Below, in pieces: positions 27,301 through 36,186 of a stretch of DNA of 64,000 nt. Position 1 is the stretch's first letter. Every line of letters begins with the position of its first letter. Made by a program: the position numbers and the translations under genes. Below the pieces are notes generated by a model. It made no database searches. It had not been told where the DNA came from and worked only from the letters and a program-made list of their open reading frames with translations. The stretch comes from Owenia fusiformis (taxonomy: Eukaryota > Annelida > Polychaeta > Sabellida > Oweniidae). Where the stretch lies: positions 41,385,366 to 41,449,365 of the forward strand of contig CAIIXF020000001.1 in assembly GCA_903813345.2 (NCBI GenBank). The letters are read 5' to 3'.

Positions 27301-29908
27301 GATTCTATGATTTATGGCAAATGTTTGACTGTTGCTCCCCCTATTTATCGATCTTTCGACAGTGAAAAAATGTTTTTCCATTGCTGGATGTATATAAATG
27401 ATATTTGACAAACATAGAATTGTCCTTTTATCCCATGGTAAATCATATTAAACTGCAGCATATTAGGAAAAGCAAATTTTGACAAAACAATTGTGAAGCT
27501 AAAAAACAAACAAAATAGATTTTGCAAAAAATAAAATTCTCAACAATGCATTTCATAAAAATATGATTAATCAAAATATATACAAAATCAAGATCATCAA
27601 ATACCATTTTTGAAATAATGCATTCATAATTAGATGATCATGAAATACTGACTTTATTATTCGATATGATGATATAACATAAACATTGTTTTCAGAAAAG
27701 ACCTCATTATACAACAGAAAGAGTACAAAAAGAAGAAGAATGAAAAGAAGAGACAGAGAATGAAAGAACTTGATGAAGCAAAAGAATCTGAGAAAAATAA
27801 ATGGCTAGCCTTCAATGCAAAGGTTCGTACAATTGTTTTATTTCATAGCAGGAATTAAGAATGCTTTGCAAATGTTTTCAAGAAAAAATATAAGATTATG
27901 TTTGAATTCTCATGCTGTTTACAATGTACTACATCCATGTACTGATTTTTGTTTTGCTCATGAATTATTATGAGGCTTATCCAATTCAGAGGCCCCCTGG
28001 AGAGATGTGTTGAGGCTCAGAATTTAAATAACAGACAATCTAGATTTCAGACATGATCATCGGGAGTTTGCATATACATAGTTCTACATTCTGCAACTGC
28101 TTGTTTGGTGTGCAGTCATATCTAAGCATTTTTTTTTTTTAACATATTATTTATTTCCTTCATAATCAAAAAAATACACAAAATATCTACTACCGATCGC
28201 CATAGGCATTCTAGGTAGTTTAAATTACAATAGAGGATTAATTACAGTAATCATAGATGATTTATTGGTAATGTGAGAGGTTGGGAGGGAGGGGGGGGGG
28301 GTTGTCACAAGATACAAATGAGAATAACATTAATTTGATGGAAACTTCTAACAGGCCTGTACAAATTGCATCACTATATCTATCAGGATTTTCTGAGAAT
28401 CAATAGTGAGTTCATTTTCATAAATCAAGTATTTGACCTGTTCTGTCTTACTAGAAATAAGTTGAGTATCAAACAATAAATTTTGTTCACGAAGTGCATT
28501 CATCATTGTATTACGTTCATGGGTATGGCGAGGGCAGGTTAGAATGAAATGCTTTGTGTCTTCAGTAGAGCCACAGAGGCATTTGTTGTCAATTATTCCA
28601 GTAAAATTATGAGTAAAGAAATGGCCTTTAAGGGCAAAATCAACTCGAAGCCTATTTAGCAGTTTTTCGTTGGTTCTACTTAAATTTAGTTTTGTAGTTG
28701 GTATGAAGTTTGAAATAGGGATAAATATCTGTTTAATAGAGCTTTTGAATCTAGAAATGGTTTGAATTTCACGAAGAGTCTGGCTTAGCTGGTTCCAATC
28801 ATTTATAAGTTTTAAAACTGGTGCTTTGGAGAGTCTCATTGAAATATTTCTTGGGCAGGAAAAGGGTAAAGAGTGTCTTAAAATTCTAGTTGCTTGGTTG
28901 CGATGTTGGTCAAAAAGACTATGGACATAATAAGGCACTTCCTTTCTTACAATTTTGAACATCAGTCTTAGATTTTTTTCGTGTCTTTTGTCAGTAAGCG
29001 ATTTCCACTGTAAACATTTTAAAGTTTTTGAGGTGTTAGAGCCATGCAGTACCCCAGCACATATAACAGCAGCTTGGTAGTGGATTTTATCAAGCTTTGA
29101 CAAGGCCGCCAAGGATGACGATCCGTAAATGGAGCTACAATAGTCAAAATGAGACGCCAAATATGAATTATACATTATTTCAAGATGGTGCGACTGTATT
29201 TTGTTTGATATGAGCTTCAAAGGATTTAACAGTTTTTGAACTTTATTAGACAAATAGTTTATATGGTCATTAAAAGTCAAATTCTCATCTAAGATGAAAC
29301 CCAGGTGCTTGTGTGATTGCTTTTGGGGGATCATTTCACCATCAAAGTAAAGCGGAGACATTTGAATATTTTTTTGTCGGATTGAGCGTAAAACTAAATG
29401 AGCACTTTTAGATGCTTTAAATTTCAGTTGCCAGGTTCTAGACCATGCACTTAAAAGATTTATGTCATTTTGGCCTATCTAAGCATAGGGTTTTACTTTC
29501 ATCCAGTCAAAATACGTACCTTGTGTTTGGTAAATTGTGAAATGAAGTTACTTATATTAGTTATCTCCATTTTATGAATGGTAATCTGGCCAGACCAAAA
29601 CCACTACTGCCATCTATTTATCATAGCAAGTCCGATGAGTCACTTTCAACTTGTTTTTGTCTCTTAGAGTTATAATCCCATGACATTAAATGGTAAAATG
29701 CTGCTTGTTAAATTCTCTGATGCTACAGTTATTTTTAATATTTCAGACATTTTCTAAAACCAACAAGGGCCGAGTGAAAAAGTCTATATTTGCCACACCA
29801 GATGCTGACAAGGGCAATAAAGGAAAGGTTGGCGTTGGCACCTGTGGCACAGGTGGTAGAAATATGACCAAATATGTCATTGCAGAAAAACATTGGCAGA
29901 AAAAGTGA
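15369..29908 (+). CDS. SMNDC1: Survival motor neuron domain-containing protein 1 (splicing factor SPF30), 7 coding exons
   Basis: Exons: 15369-15422, 24612-24677, 25601-25752, 26074-26161, 27047-27135, 27696-27822, 29747-29908. All introns are GT...AG, phases agree, and the product is 245 aa (human about 238). The start MAEELEANLSTYKLQLQQ matches the family N-terminus. Exons 3-4 encode the Tudor domain (WKVGDKCQALYSKDNA, then TVTFEGWGNTEVTK), which in this family binds symmetrically dimethylated arginine on Sm proteins. Exon 6 is a Lys-rich helical segment and exon 7 carries KSIFATPDADKGNKGKVGVGTCG, the conserved C-terminal SPF30 motif split here only by the reader's eye. The protein is nuclear and required for U4/U6.U5 tri-snRNP joining. 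Intron 1 (9.2 kb) is enlarged by a MITE and an intact retrotransposon; intron 6 holds a LINE. A possible poly(A) signal AATAAA lies at 29917-29922, only 9 bases after the stop; a second is at 31262-31267. Confidence 0.93.
15699..16088. mobile_element. 390-bp MITE, TA-flanked
   Basis: The terminal inverted repeats start GAGTCCATTTCACT and extend about 130 bp on each side (15699-15828 and 15960-16088). TA flanks both ends (15697-15698 and 16089-16090). The core (about 15833-15960) matches the cores of elements at 49766-50165 and 60482-60870, including ATTTCAGCCATGTTAA and AACATGGCAGAGAAGCATC. It lies in SMNDC1 intron 1. Confidence 0.8.
16268..16923. mobile_element. Inverted-repeat element with 9-bp target duplication
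   Basis: Arms of ATTGGAGTAATTG...GCGAAGGATAGGTAT at the left and its inverse at the right (about 16884-16919) pair over roughly 40 bp. GACAAGTTC is found immediately outside both ends (16259-16267 and 16924-16932). Joining the flanks restores the phrase 'acaagttctcagaa' of the tandem-repeat family at 24.1 and 40.1 kb, which supports a real insertion. A 9-bp duplication is typical of Mutator-like elements, but no transposase is present. Confidence 0.65.
16975..17325 (+). repeat. Left LTR
   Basis: 351 bp, TG...CA ends (TGTAATG...CATTACA). It differs from the right LTR at six positions, all in its final 120 bp. It should carry the promoter of the element; no TATA box was assigned. Confidence 0.93.
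17326..17343 (+). other. Candidate primer-binding site
   Basis: TGGTGGCGGCAAACGACA starts at the first base after the left LTR. TGG complements the universal tRNA CCA end. I could not assign the tRNA. Confidence 0.6.
17344..18614 (+). other. Untranslated leader of the retrotransposon
   Basis: About 1.27 kb of A/T-rich sequence between the primer-binding site and the Gag-Pol start. It has many stop codons in all frames. Long leaders often hold packaging signals, but I see no distinct motif. Confidence 0.6.
18615..23408 (+). CDS. Gag-Pol polyprotein of GMR1-like retrotransposon, 1597 aa
   Basis: Single frame with no internal stop; the first in-frame ATG (MPIDTRAN) is chosen over an upstream GTG. 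By residue: charged coiled coil about 102-162; Gag capsid about 166-330, whose C-terminal half (225-330) resembles the SCAN domain; three CCHC zinc knuckles about 371-430 (CFKCQSFGHYSADC and two more); aspartic protease with DTG at 470-472 and a LLGQDVL strand near 535; acidic linker about 560-690; integrase zinc-binding HHCC (H770, H790, C800, C803), catalytic D833, D892, E928 (exact DD35E spacing), GPY/F-like module near 1066; reverse transcriptase about 1196-1395 with YLDD at 1332-1335; RNase H about 1478-1597 starting TDASDYG and ending with the TDHNPLVWL region. No chromodomain or envelope. Gag and Pol are fused without frameshift. All catalytic residues I looked for are present, so the enzyme set appears functional. 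Confidence 0.95.
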   Translation: MPIDTRANTYSEKPDQGKDRKDKDQPQGAERKEEPFKEAMAESEDFHCDDDDLTKMEDPTKMKYPYMMQDPDAQPKMEGLGVQQGTDTTRMMQLMMDMFLKNNEATERRLRDMERARLEEIKQEREERRRLEEIRAKERQQEREDQRKLIEQLRKDKEQEGKRPKDPFITKLKDSDDIEDFLTVFERTATMCNWKLEHWTLKLAPALSGKAQAAYVSLNAEDAMNYETVKSAILKRYSINEEAYRIRFRGLKRTDDEGIKAFAVRLTDVFNKWSKDATTIEDLGDLIIKEQLVSTLPSDVQLWVKEHDPKTSEDVVKLADNYLEARKQEGTDTPQTVYKPKKFGNRNNRDKDTTKSTNQADAFKQKPLESIQCFKCQSFGHYSADCSSAKAVNKCTKCLNLGHTAAECRTDTTKRCENCKIFGHETSYCKRGKKGYLCKSKNDIFSQYNRSRDGTVQGLMNNKKVKLLIDTGSCKTIVHKNLVEPDQVLSDDEITMTCVHGDHKSYPTTNVTFSIGDETFHVDAVVSDSVPTQVLLGQDVLRQLDKEKMDRYIYKKPTNSYVTTRQQWKDQRQEENEDRLLDECSDVKLTPTKEDESTLDSHDHNSDAVQTEHNDNDSDDVKAAQTQHSDNETGIDDADTSEFEGDELPFKFDDTMFLRRKADKIKKTRRQRRSERMKLQSKEKEQELGTIDVDCLKEMQNTDPTLKDVRKKILDSTDTNRDIPYFIRKDGLIYRISKTPLDEQLEQIVIPKGCRKQILDVAHSIPLAGHLGMQKTTNRITRRFFWPGIHKDITNYCKSCDKCQLIAKKKTMDRAPLIPLPVITEPFKKIAMDVIGPLVRSTKGNKYILCIGDYGTRYPEAVPMRNTDAKRIATELMILFSRVGIAEVILTDQGTNFMSKTLKEVYRLLGITGVTSTPYHQQTDGQVEKFNGTLINMLRKFVADEPKLWDVYLPYVLFAYREVPNSSTGFSPFELLYGRDVRGPLDILKENWVAKEDTPPTVVEYVVKMREKLDSLHKLAESNAADSKTTQKKYYDKKSKESTLEPGDEVLLLLPTSENKLEMRWNGPYKVKQRHGKVNYEVEVGNKTKIYHINLLRKYTDREEYCFMMTEDEDDSDIEDVMVISTKPDVQIKKYDLNAEMTVYQTQQMKSLLDDFNDVLSNEPGRTDLIRHHVDTGQEKPHRQPSYRIPQSHLKTVKEELDSMLKDGIIEPSTSEWISNVVLIPKKDNTIRFCIDFRYLNSVSKFDHYLMPRIDDIIDKLQKAKWITVVDLCRGFWQILLTEESRDKCAFRTPWGIFQFIVMPFGLHGAPATFQRMVDELLRGAEDYIAAYLDDIIIFSETFQDHLTHVEDLMKRLRKHHLTAKPAKCQFGYHEVVYCGHKVGKGRVTLKPSAIEAIQKFERPETKSLLKTYLGMTGYYRRFVEDYATKAYPLTELTRRQIPKKIPWDDKAEHSFQILKKELCEHPILRTPDFNLQFIVMTDASDYGISGILCQTFDDGEHPVIYLSRKMMPRERNYAVIEKECLAMKWAIEQLSYYLLGRDFVVVTDHNPLVWLKNMKNTNPRLMRWSLSLQQYRFTVIHRAGRYNQNADALSRL
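23702..23718 (+). other. Polypurine tract
   Basis: AAAAGAAAGGGGGAAGA directly abuts the right LTR, the standard plus-strand primer position of LTR retrotransposons. Confidence 0.85.
23719..24069 (+). repeat. Right LTR
   Basis: 351 bp, same length as the left LTR with six substitutions and no indel. It is followed by the second copy of the CCTTC target duplication. Confidence 0.93.
24070..24530. repeat. Tandem repeat remnant ('gaccttcaatgacc' family), right of retrotransposon
   Basis: Degenerate units containing ACCTTCAATGACCTTCT, CAACTTGCTTCAAATTGACC and AAGTTCTCAGAA. This is the inverse complement of the array at 40.1-41.8 kb. It continues to the left of the retrotransposon at about 16924-16974, so one array was split by the insertion. 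Confidence 0.75.
24912..25373. mobile_element. 462-bp MITE with long inverted repeats, TA-flanked
   Basis: Arms starting GTTATTTTGACGG (left) and GTTACTTTGACGG (right, inverse strand) share the block CGTCAATGTAACAAAATGGA and pair, with mismatches, over about 130 bp. TA flanks both ends (24910-24911 and 25374-25375). Non-coding; located in SMNDC1 intron 2. Confidence 0.75.
28130..29475 (-). mobile_element. 5'-truncated non-LTR retrotransposon (LINE) with 11-bp target duplication
   Basis: A poly(T) run at 28130-28140 is the poly(A) tail on the minus strand. TATCTAAGCAT occurs at 28119-28129 and 29476-29486, an exact 11-bp target duplication. The element was truncated at its 5' end on insertion, as is typical of target-primed reverse transcription. 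It lies antisense in SMNDC1 intron 6. Confidence 0.9.
28348..29475 (-). CDS. C-terminal part of LINE reverse transcriptase (375 aa, truncated)
   Basis: The frame is open from the truncation point to the stop and begins GQNDINLLSAWSRTWQLKF. This is the region just after the catalytic palm of LINE reverse transcriptases, followed by the typical HLGFILDENLTFNDHI thumb motif. Near the C-terminus there is a Cys/His motif (CLCGSTEDTKHFILTC). The catalytic YADD segment and the endonuclease are missing, so this is a dead fragment, though it has no internal stop and thus is young. I cannot assign the clade firmly; the Cys/His tail resembles those of jockey- or I-like groups. Confidence 0.85.
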   Translation of the reverse strand, partial: GQNDINLLSAWSRTWQLKFKASKSAHLVLRSIRQKNIQMSPLYFDGEMIPQKQSHKHLGFILDENLTFNDHINYLSNKVQKLLNPLKLISNKIQSHHLEIMYNSYLASHFDYCSSIYGSSSLAALSKLDKIHYQAAVICAGVLHGSNTSKTLKCLQWKSLTDKRHEKNLRLMFKIVRKEVPYYVHSLFDQHRNQATRILRHSLPFSCPRNISMRLSKAPVLKLINDWNQLSQTLREIQTISRFKSSIKQIFIPISNFIPTTKLNLSRTNEKLLNRLRVDFALKGHFFTHNFTGIIDNKCLCGSTEDTKHFILTCPRHTHERNTMMNALREQNLLFDTQLISSKTEQVKYLIYENELTIDSQKILIDIVMQFVQAC

Positions 29909-29909
29909 C

Positions 29910-31550
29910 AATAGAGAATAAAAATTATAGGACTGGACTGGTTATCGCTCCATGTGATAAGTATGAAATAGATGCTCCAGTACTGGCTACTGGTGTATAT
30001 TTTCTTGCTTTGATACGGACTTTACTCACTTATCATCAGGCGTTACGATATGGAAGATAGGGAAGAAGCCGTAAAGTTTAAATGATTTTTAAACAAAATA
30101 TTGCAAAAGTCTGCACATGCCTGACACATTACTATTTTGAACTGCATAAGTTACCCAATTGGTATAATTGGGTTGTAAATTTTGAAGGCATATTTCATAC
30201 ATCTAAAATCATCAGATATGCCTTTAAAAGGTAGTATCTTAAAGCAATCAGTATAGTCATAAATAGTGTACCAAGCCAAATGGCGTGCCCTTGAACACCT
30301 AAAGCAAGGTGTTTGGTAACTATCAGATGCACAATCTGCAATTTCAGGCAAAAACAAAAGTTCCACATACTACTAGTAATACAGTACAGGTAGGCTTAAC
30401 CTTCATATGGGGCCTGAAAAATTCTTAGGAGGGAAACATATATTTGTTTTTGAATGGTCTTATGCATAGAGAATTGTTTTAGTTTCAGTCTATTTTATTT
30501 CAAAGGGCAGTGTCTTTATAACCTGAAATGTTTTTAATTTATAATCTGTGACTTGCACCATCAATCAACAGACTTTGGTGCAAAACTTGTTTTCTGAACA
30601 TATCAAAGCATGAAAGAAATTCCTCACCTAGAAAGCAGTATGACAAATTCCAACAAAATTAACAACTACTTACGCCTTTGTAATTTTAAAATCAATAAAT
30701 TCACTTTCACATACATATGTTTTTAAGCTTCAATATACATATGTATTTACAGAGAAGGAAGTTTATGTCAAAGTCTATTGATTGCACAAGTTACATATCG
30801 TTATGAAGGGTTGTTTTAAGATGATAAGCCCTTTATGCAATATTTACATGTTACAGAATTGACAAAAGTAAGAAGCTGACAACCTTTAAGTCACCGAGGC
30901 CATTGGATGTCGCATTTGTTTTAACCAATCAGGGTAGAGATATAGTATACTGTTTCAACAAATGTGTCCATCTGAATATAGGACTATTGAATGATGTGAT
31001 GTAAATGTGAATAATTTCAACAACAAAATTAACATGAAAATTATTTTAAATACAACATGACTAGATATTGTTTTGTTCATTATGTTACCAGGGAGTTTTC
31101 TTTCAATTTTAAAATGAGATGTAACAGATGTAGATCTATTTTTTAAATGGCAAGGTCTAGATTATATTCTATTCAAATTCTATCAATGTGAAACCATACA
31201 TGTATATCTACTTTAAATGAGGTTATTAGCTTTTCGCAAATTATTGATGTAGATGTTTAAAAATAAAGTTGTATGTGATACTGCTTCTGATGGTGGGACC
31301 ATTGACTCAATGGGAGTTTCCAGTCCATTTCTGTAAGTCCATGCATGGGCTTCAAGACTCTTGAAAGCCCATGGGTCATGTCATCAAATACAGCCCTGTA
31401 TCTCCACGGCCATAAACCTGACAAAATGAGTGAAGGGGGATTGTACAGTTTCTGCTGGAAAATTCAACAAACAAATCTGCAAGATTTATTTTAGTTGCCA
31501 TTTTATTAGCATTTACTTGTATTGTATTTCGTATTATATAAGAATATTAC
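29910..31550. other. Downstream of SMNDC1; no further gene seen
   Basis: This may hold the SMNDC1 3' untranslated region (AATAAA at 31262-31267). No convincing exon or RNA gene. Confidence 0.35.
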
Positions 31551-31559
31551 CTACTCCAT

Positions 31560-32066
31560 GCAATAGGTATATCATTTGCGGGTAGCCGTCACTTCAGTTT
31601 GAAGTCCAATAATGCTAGGAGTAAAAGCTATTGAAAATGGCACCAGAGTATCATACTCTAAAATGTCTTGCTTAACTTTTTAATGGTACAATATAGTGAC
31701 ATGATAATATTTACTTATGTTTTTAATATAATTCTGAATGTATAAGCGAGATCTAGAGATATTGGGTCTTTTAATTGTTTTTCATATGAAAAATCAATGT
31801 TTAATTTTTTTAACCACCCTGGGGGAGTAGTTCCGAAAGTGAAATACATATAGATCTCATTAATAACAAGTATGAGTTATACGGAAAACATATGTAAATA
31901 TTATCATATCACCTTTATTGTGCTACTAAAGTTAAAAAAGAAATGGTACATAATTTAGAATATGATACTCTGGCACCATTTTCAATAGCTGTTACATTTT
32001 CAATAGCATTATTGGACTTTAAACAGAAATGAAAGTTACCCGTAAATTATATACCCAATTGCATGG
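31560..32066. mobile_element. Inverted-repeat element
   Basis: CCATGCAATAGGTATAT at the left and its near inverse at the right; inner block 'gctattgaaaatggcaccag' pairs with 'ctggcaccattttcaatagc'. Total about 507 bp with imperfect arms of about 120 bp and no coding content. No clear target duplication. Confidence 0.6.
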
Positions 32067-32232
32067 AATATATACTTTTCTTTGTTATAACAAAACATAT
32101 GAGGTGAAAAATTATTTTCTTAGTGTTTTCATTTATTTGTCATTTATGACAACAGTTCATTGCAATTTTCTTTTTATTATAACAGTATTGTTAAATTAAT
32201 GGCAATTGTTTATTTAAATGTTTATGTATCAG

Positions 32233-32380
32233 TGGTAGTGTGATTAACAATTGAAGTTAACGATGCATAAGTCCGCAGACCAAAATTTATCATACAATCT
32301 TATGACTGGTAGTGTGATTAACAATTGAAGTTAATGATGCATAACCGCAGACCAAAATTAATCATACAATCTTATGACTA
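32233..32380. repeat. Two-copy tandem repeat, ~73 bp
   Basis: The phrase GGTAGTGTGATTAACAATTG and what follows is repeated once (about 32233-32306 and 32307-32379), differing by a small indel. It lies just upstream of the start exon of the secreted-protein gene, possibly in its promoter. Confidence 0.85.
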
Positions 32381-32434
32381 AGCACAGTTTACTTTAAAAG
32401 CCAGGCAAGAAGACAATAATTTAGGAGGAGCAAA

Positions 32435-35400
32435 ATGTGGTAAGAGATAATTTATGAAATTGCTTTTATGACAATAATGTTTGAAGCAAAAACCAATTTT
32501 GGATGTTCCTGAACAATGATTTTTCTTTATACAGTAATTGAATTTCTGAGGATATGCAGTTTTGTTTCTGTGTGATCTTCATAATAAGTTTGGAAAGCGG
32601 CTAGCTTGGATGACCTTGACGAGCTGTACATGTTGCAGTTAAAATTGAACATTTACACATTTGAAACATTCACTTTTACAATGGTGGTAAATGATAATCT
32701 TAACTCTTACATAACTGCGCTCATAATTAGCATGGTGCCTGACTAGGGTTAAGAGAGATTTTCATTTGATAAATAAATTCATCAATAAAATCAGCATTTT
32801 TCGTAAAAAATATGGGCATCGAGCATCAAGTTAAATTGATAAACAGCTCAGATATTGTACATATCACACAATGCAAACACCACAATGTATATCCAGGACC
32901 AATGGTATGTGTGATTTATATTATGAAATTCAGATAAGCCTATTGTATTTTTTAAAATATGATGATCGAAGAAATGGTTTTATTATGTCACCACCAAAAA
33001 GTGGTGACATATTGTTATGGTCTCGGTTTTTTTGTGATGGCAGTTGGTGATTAGCGGTTGGCGTCTGTATCAATTCTTAAAACTTCCAATAACTTAACAA
33101 ATACTGTTTAGACTGACTTCAGTAATTGTGACCAACTAGGTGGTGACAATTTGTCATGTTAATGCCTTGTCTATTATTGCATTGATATGAAACAGAACTA
33201 AAGTTGATATATGAGATTGAAACAGAATATATTTTTTTAATTTGTCAGGTTCTTGGAATTACTTGTGGTTCTTTTTATTACCACCATATTGTTTCGAACA
33301 AGTCACGGAAGAGTTGGTCACCATAAGAAATGTGCTGTGAATAGTACAGCTCAAGTTGAAAAGTATGACAGGGTGTTTGTGTTTGCTGGGGAGGCCAAGA
33401 AAGTTATCTTAAAAAGACAACCCTGGCCAGAGTCTGCGTACGAGCTTCATAAGTTAGCAGGAAGGGAAACAAGGAAACAGATTATACAAGAAGGTATTAC
33501 AAAGGTAGAAAAACAATAACTCCCCAGGGAATCGTTCTTGGAAGTGTCATTACGAAAAGTAGACATTGGTTTTCTCAGAATCGTAAGTTACGATCCTACC
33601 AAAAATGAACTCCTGAATGAAATCCCACAAGGGGAGCTTGAATCTCACTATCAATTTGATCACTATAGACATAGACATCTCATATTGGGATTCATTACCT
33701 CAATTTTAATTCCAATTTGAATACCAATACAAATCTCAATATAGTAGTTTATATCAATATAGCAAAGGATGTTTAGATCTACTTCTCTGCAACAAATATG
33801 TAGATTCATAATCATAACCTCTGTTTGAATCTCAATACCAATACCAATATGATTTCATATTAGGATTCATAATTATAATATCTGTTTGAATCTCAATACC
33901 GATACCAATATGATTTCATATTAGGATTCATAATCATAATATCTATTGAATCTCAATACCGATACCAATATGATTTCATATTAGGATTCATAATCATAAT
34001 ATCTGTTTGAATCTCAATACCGATACCAATATGATTTCATATTAGGATTCATAATCATAATATCTGTTTGAATCATGTACAAAATGTGTACAATATGTCC
34101 CCACCAATGGGTGATCCCGTCAAATGGTTATCCTGAAAATGAGTAGACAAGACTTTACCGTTACAATTTTGGGATGGTAAATGCAAAATGGCCATCTTAA
34201 AATTTACCCAGAATGCCAAAAAATTAGTCAGCTTTAGATTTTCATACTAAGAACCAACCCTGAAAATTTGAAATTGATCCGTCAAACAGTACACCAATAA
34301 AAGCGTACACAAGACTTCACAGACAAGATTTTAGGACTGAAATATCCAAAATGGCTGCCTTGACATTTGCCCAGAATGCCAAAAAACTAATCAGCTCTAG
34401 ATTTTCATACTAAGAATCATCCCTGAAAATTTGAAATTGATCTACCAAACGGTTCACCTGAAAACAAGTAGACAAGACTTTACAGACAAGATTTTAGGAC
34501 GGAAAATCCAAAATGGCTGCCTTGACATTTATCCAGAATGCCAAAAAACTAATCAGTTCTAGATTTTAATACAAGGAATCATCCCTGAAAATTTGAATTT
34601 GATCTACCAAACGGTTCACCTGAAAACACACAGACAAGACTTTACAGGCAAGATTTTAGGACGGAAAATCCAAAATGGCTGCCTTGACATTTACCCAGAA
34701 TGTCAAAAAACTAATCAGATCTAGATTTTCATACTAAGAATCATCATTAAAAATTTGAAATTGATCTACCAAATGGTTCACCTGAAAACACTTAGACAAG
34801 AGGTACTTTACAGACAAGATTTTAGGACGGAAAATCCAAAATGGCTGCCTTGACATTTACCCAGAATGCCAAAAAACTAATCAGATCTAGATTTTCATAC
34901 TAAGAATCATCCCTGAAAATTTGAAATTGATCTACCAAACGGTTCACCTGAAAACGCGTAGACAAGACTTTACAGACAAGATTCTAGGACGGAAAAATCC
35001 AAAATGGCCGACAATAAAAAAGTGATTATTAGTTTTTGCTGATTTCTTTTTACAAAATTATCACATATAACTACTGTTAACAATAACATAGGCTTCTACA
35101 ATAAAGTACACCTGGAATTATTTATAAAGCTACTAAATAGTTACAGTATGAAAGCTCAAAAACACCGTTCAATATGATATAAAGTATTAACGCGCGCTAA
35201 CTTTTCTTAAGACATTCAAAATGGCTGCCACGACTGAGCTAACAGGTCAAAAACCTAATCAGATGTAGAATGAAGTAAGCTGAACAAGATGTTAAAGTTT
35301 TAAAAGCAACTGTGTAGCCGTTTTTCTTAAAAGTTTGCAGACAAGGATTTTAGCATTTGACTTCAAAATGGCCGACAGGAAGTAGGTATCGAGTTAAAAG

Positions 35401-36098
35401 TTTTTCTTCCACATCTGTATGCACTCATAAGTTATCCCTGAAAATTTGAAGGTGATATCTGTAGCGGGTTTGGAGAAAACTGCCGGACGGACGGACGCGC
35501 CTAGGCCGACAATATGGCCCCACATATGTGGTGGGGACATAAATTGTTGATAGACTGTATTATTAATACATGGTGATTTTTCTCTATAGGAAGGAATGCT
35601 CTTGATTACTTCAAGAACAGATATGGACTAAATGTGAGCCATTTAATTACTGATGACCAGATTTACAATGGTGAGGATGTAGCATTTGGAAATTTTACAT
35701 TCGTACACGAGGTTCACTATCTCAATGAAGGTCCCTATCGATTGATAATGGAATCAAAGGGAGATACAGCTCACTATTATAACAACCCACCAGAAGTTGG
35801 CTTAGTTGCTTTTAGTTTGGACATTCACGAGGACCTCAATGCGGGAGGTACCTTTGACAAAACTTTGTATCCTGGAGATTCACTAGGTTATGGAGATTAC
35901 ATCATTAAAACACCTAAGCGCTGTTCAATTGATGGTTTGACTGTTATTCATTTTCTTGCTAAATCGGTGAGCTATAAAGGAGGATATGCTGTTATCACAC
36001 ATGCTGACTATGGGACAGGTTCATATCAACTATCACTAGTAACACATGATGATGGTGTAATTCGAGGAGTTAATGTGCTTCGTTTTCCAGCTCAATAA
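32435..36098 (+). CDS. Secreted protein of unknown family, 252 aa, 3 exons
   Basis: Exons: 32435-32439 (only ATGTG), 33249-33493, 35590-36098; donors GTAAGA and GTATTA, acceptors TTTGTCAG and TCTATAG. Phases agree and the joined length is an exact number of codons. Splicing creates MWFLELLVVLFITTILF, a strong hydrophobic signal peptide (cleavage probably after about residue 22). The mature chain has three N-glycosylation sequons (NST, NVS, NFT) and only two cysteines, plus a C-terminal half rich in Gly and aromatic strands (GLVAFSLDIHEDL, GGYAVITHADYGTGSYQLSL), which suggests a beta fold. I do not recognise the family. No transmembrane segment follows the signal, so it is probably secreted. 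Intron 2 is filled by tandem repeats. The tiny first exon is predicted only from its fit in phase, donor and signal peptide. Confidence 0.75.
32985..33170. repeat. Short copy of the 'gtggtgacat' repeat family
   Basis: Contains TGTCACCACCAAAAAGTGGTGACA (a hairpin), then 'gttatggtctcgg' and 'aacaaatactgtttagactgac', ending 'ggtggtgacaatttgtcatg'. The same start and end phrases delimit the 40.1-41.9 kb array in inverse orientation, so this is an internally deleted copy. It lies in intron 1 of the secreted-protein gene. Confidence 0.65.
33730..34075. repeat. Tandem repeat, ~61-bp unit
   Basis: Four to five copies of a unit containing GATTTCATATTAGGATTCAT and GAATCTCAATACCGATACCA. It lies in intron 2 of the secreted-protein gene. 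Confidence 0.85.
34090..35545. repeat. Tandem-repeat-bearing element with GGAC-rich end
   Basis: About five units of roughly 160-165 bp, each with AAAATGGCTGCCTTGACATT, 'ccagaatgccaaaaaactaa' and 'ctgaaaatttgaaattgatc'. It is followed by a diverged tail ending CCGGACGGACGGACGCG and a terminal hairpin built around CCCCACATATGTGGTGGGGA. Both ends carry 'gtccccacc' / 'ggtggggac'. Non-coding. Confidence 0.8.
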
Positions 36099-36186
36099 CA
36101 ATTACACCTTAAGTCAAATATACAATGTATCAACAATCACTTAAATGAGTATTCTGTTACTTATGTCTTAATATACATGTAGACAC

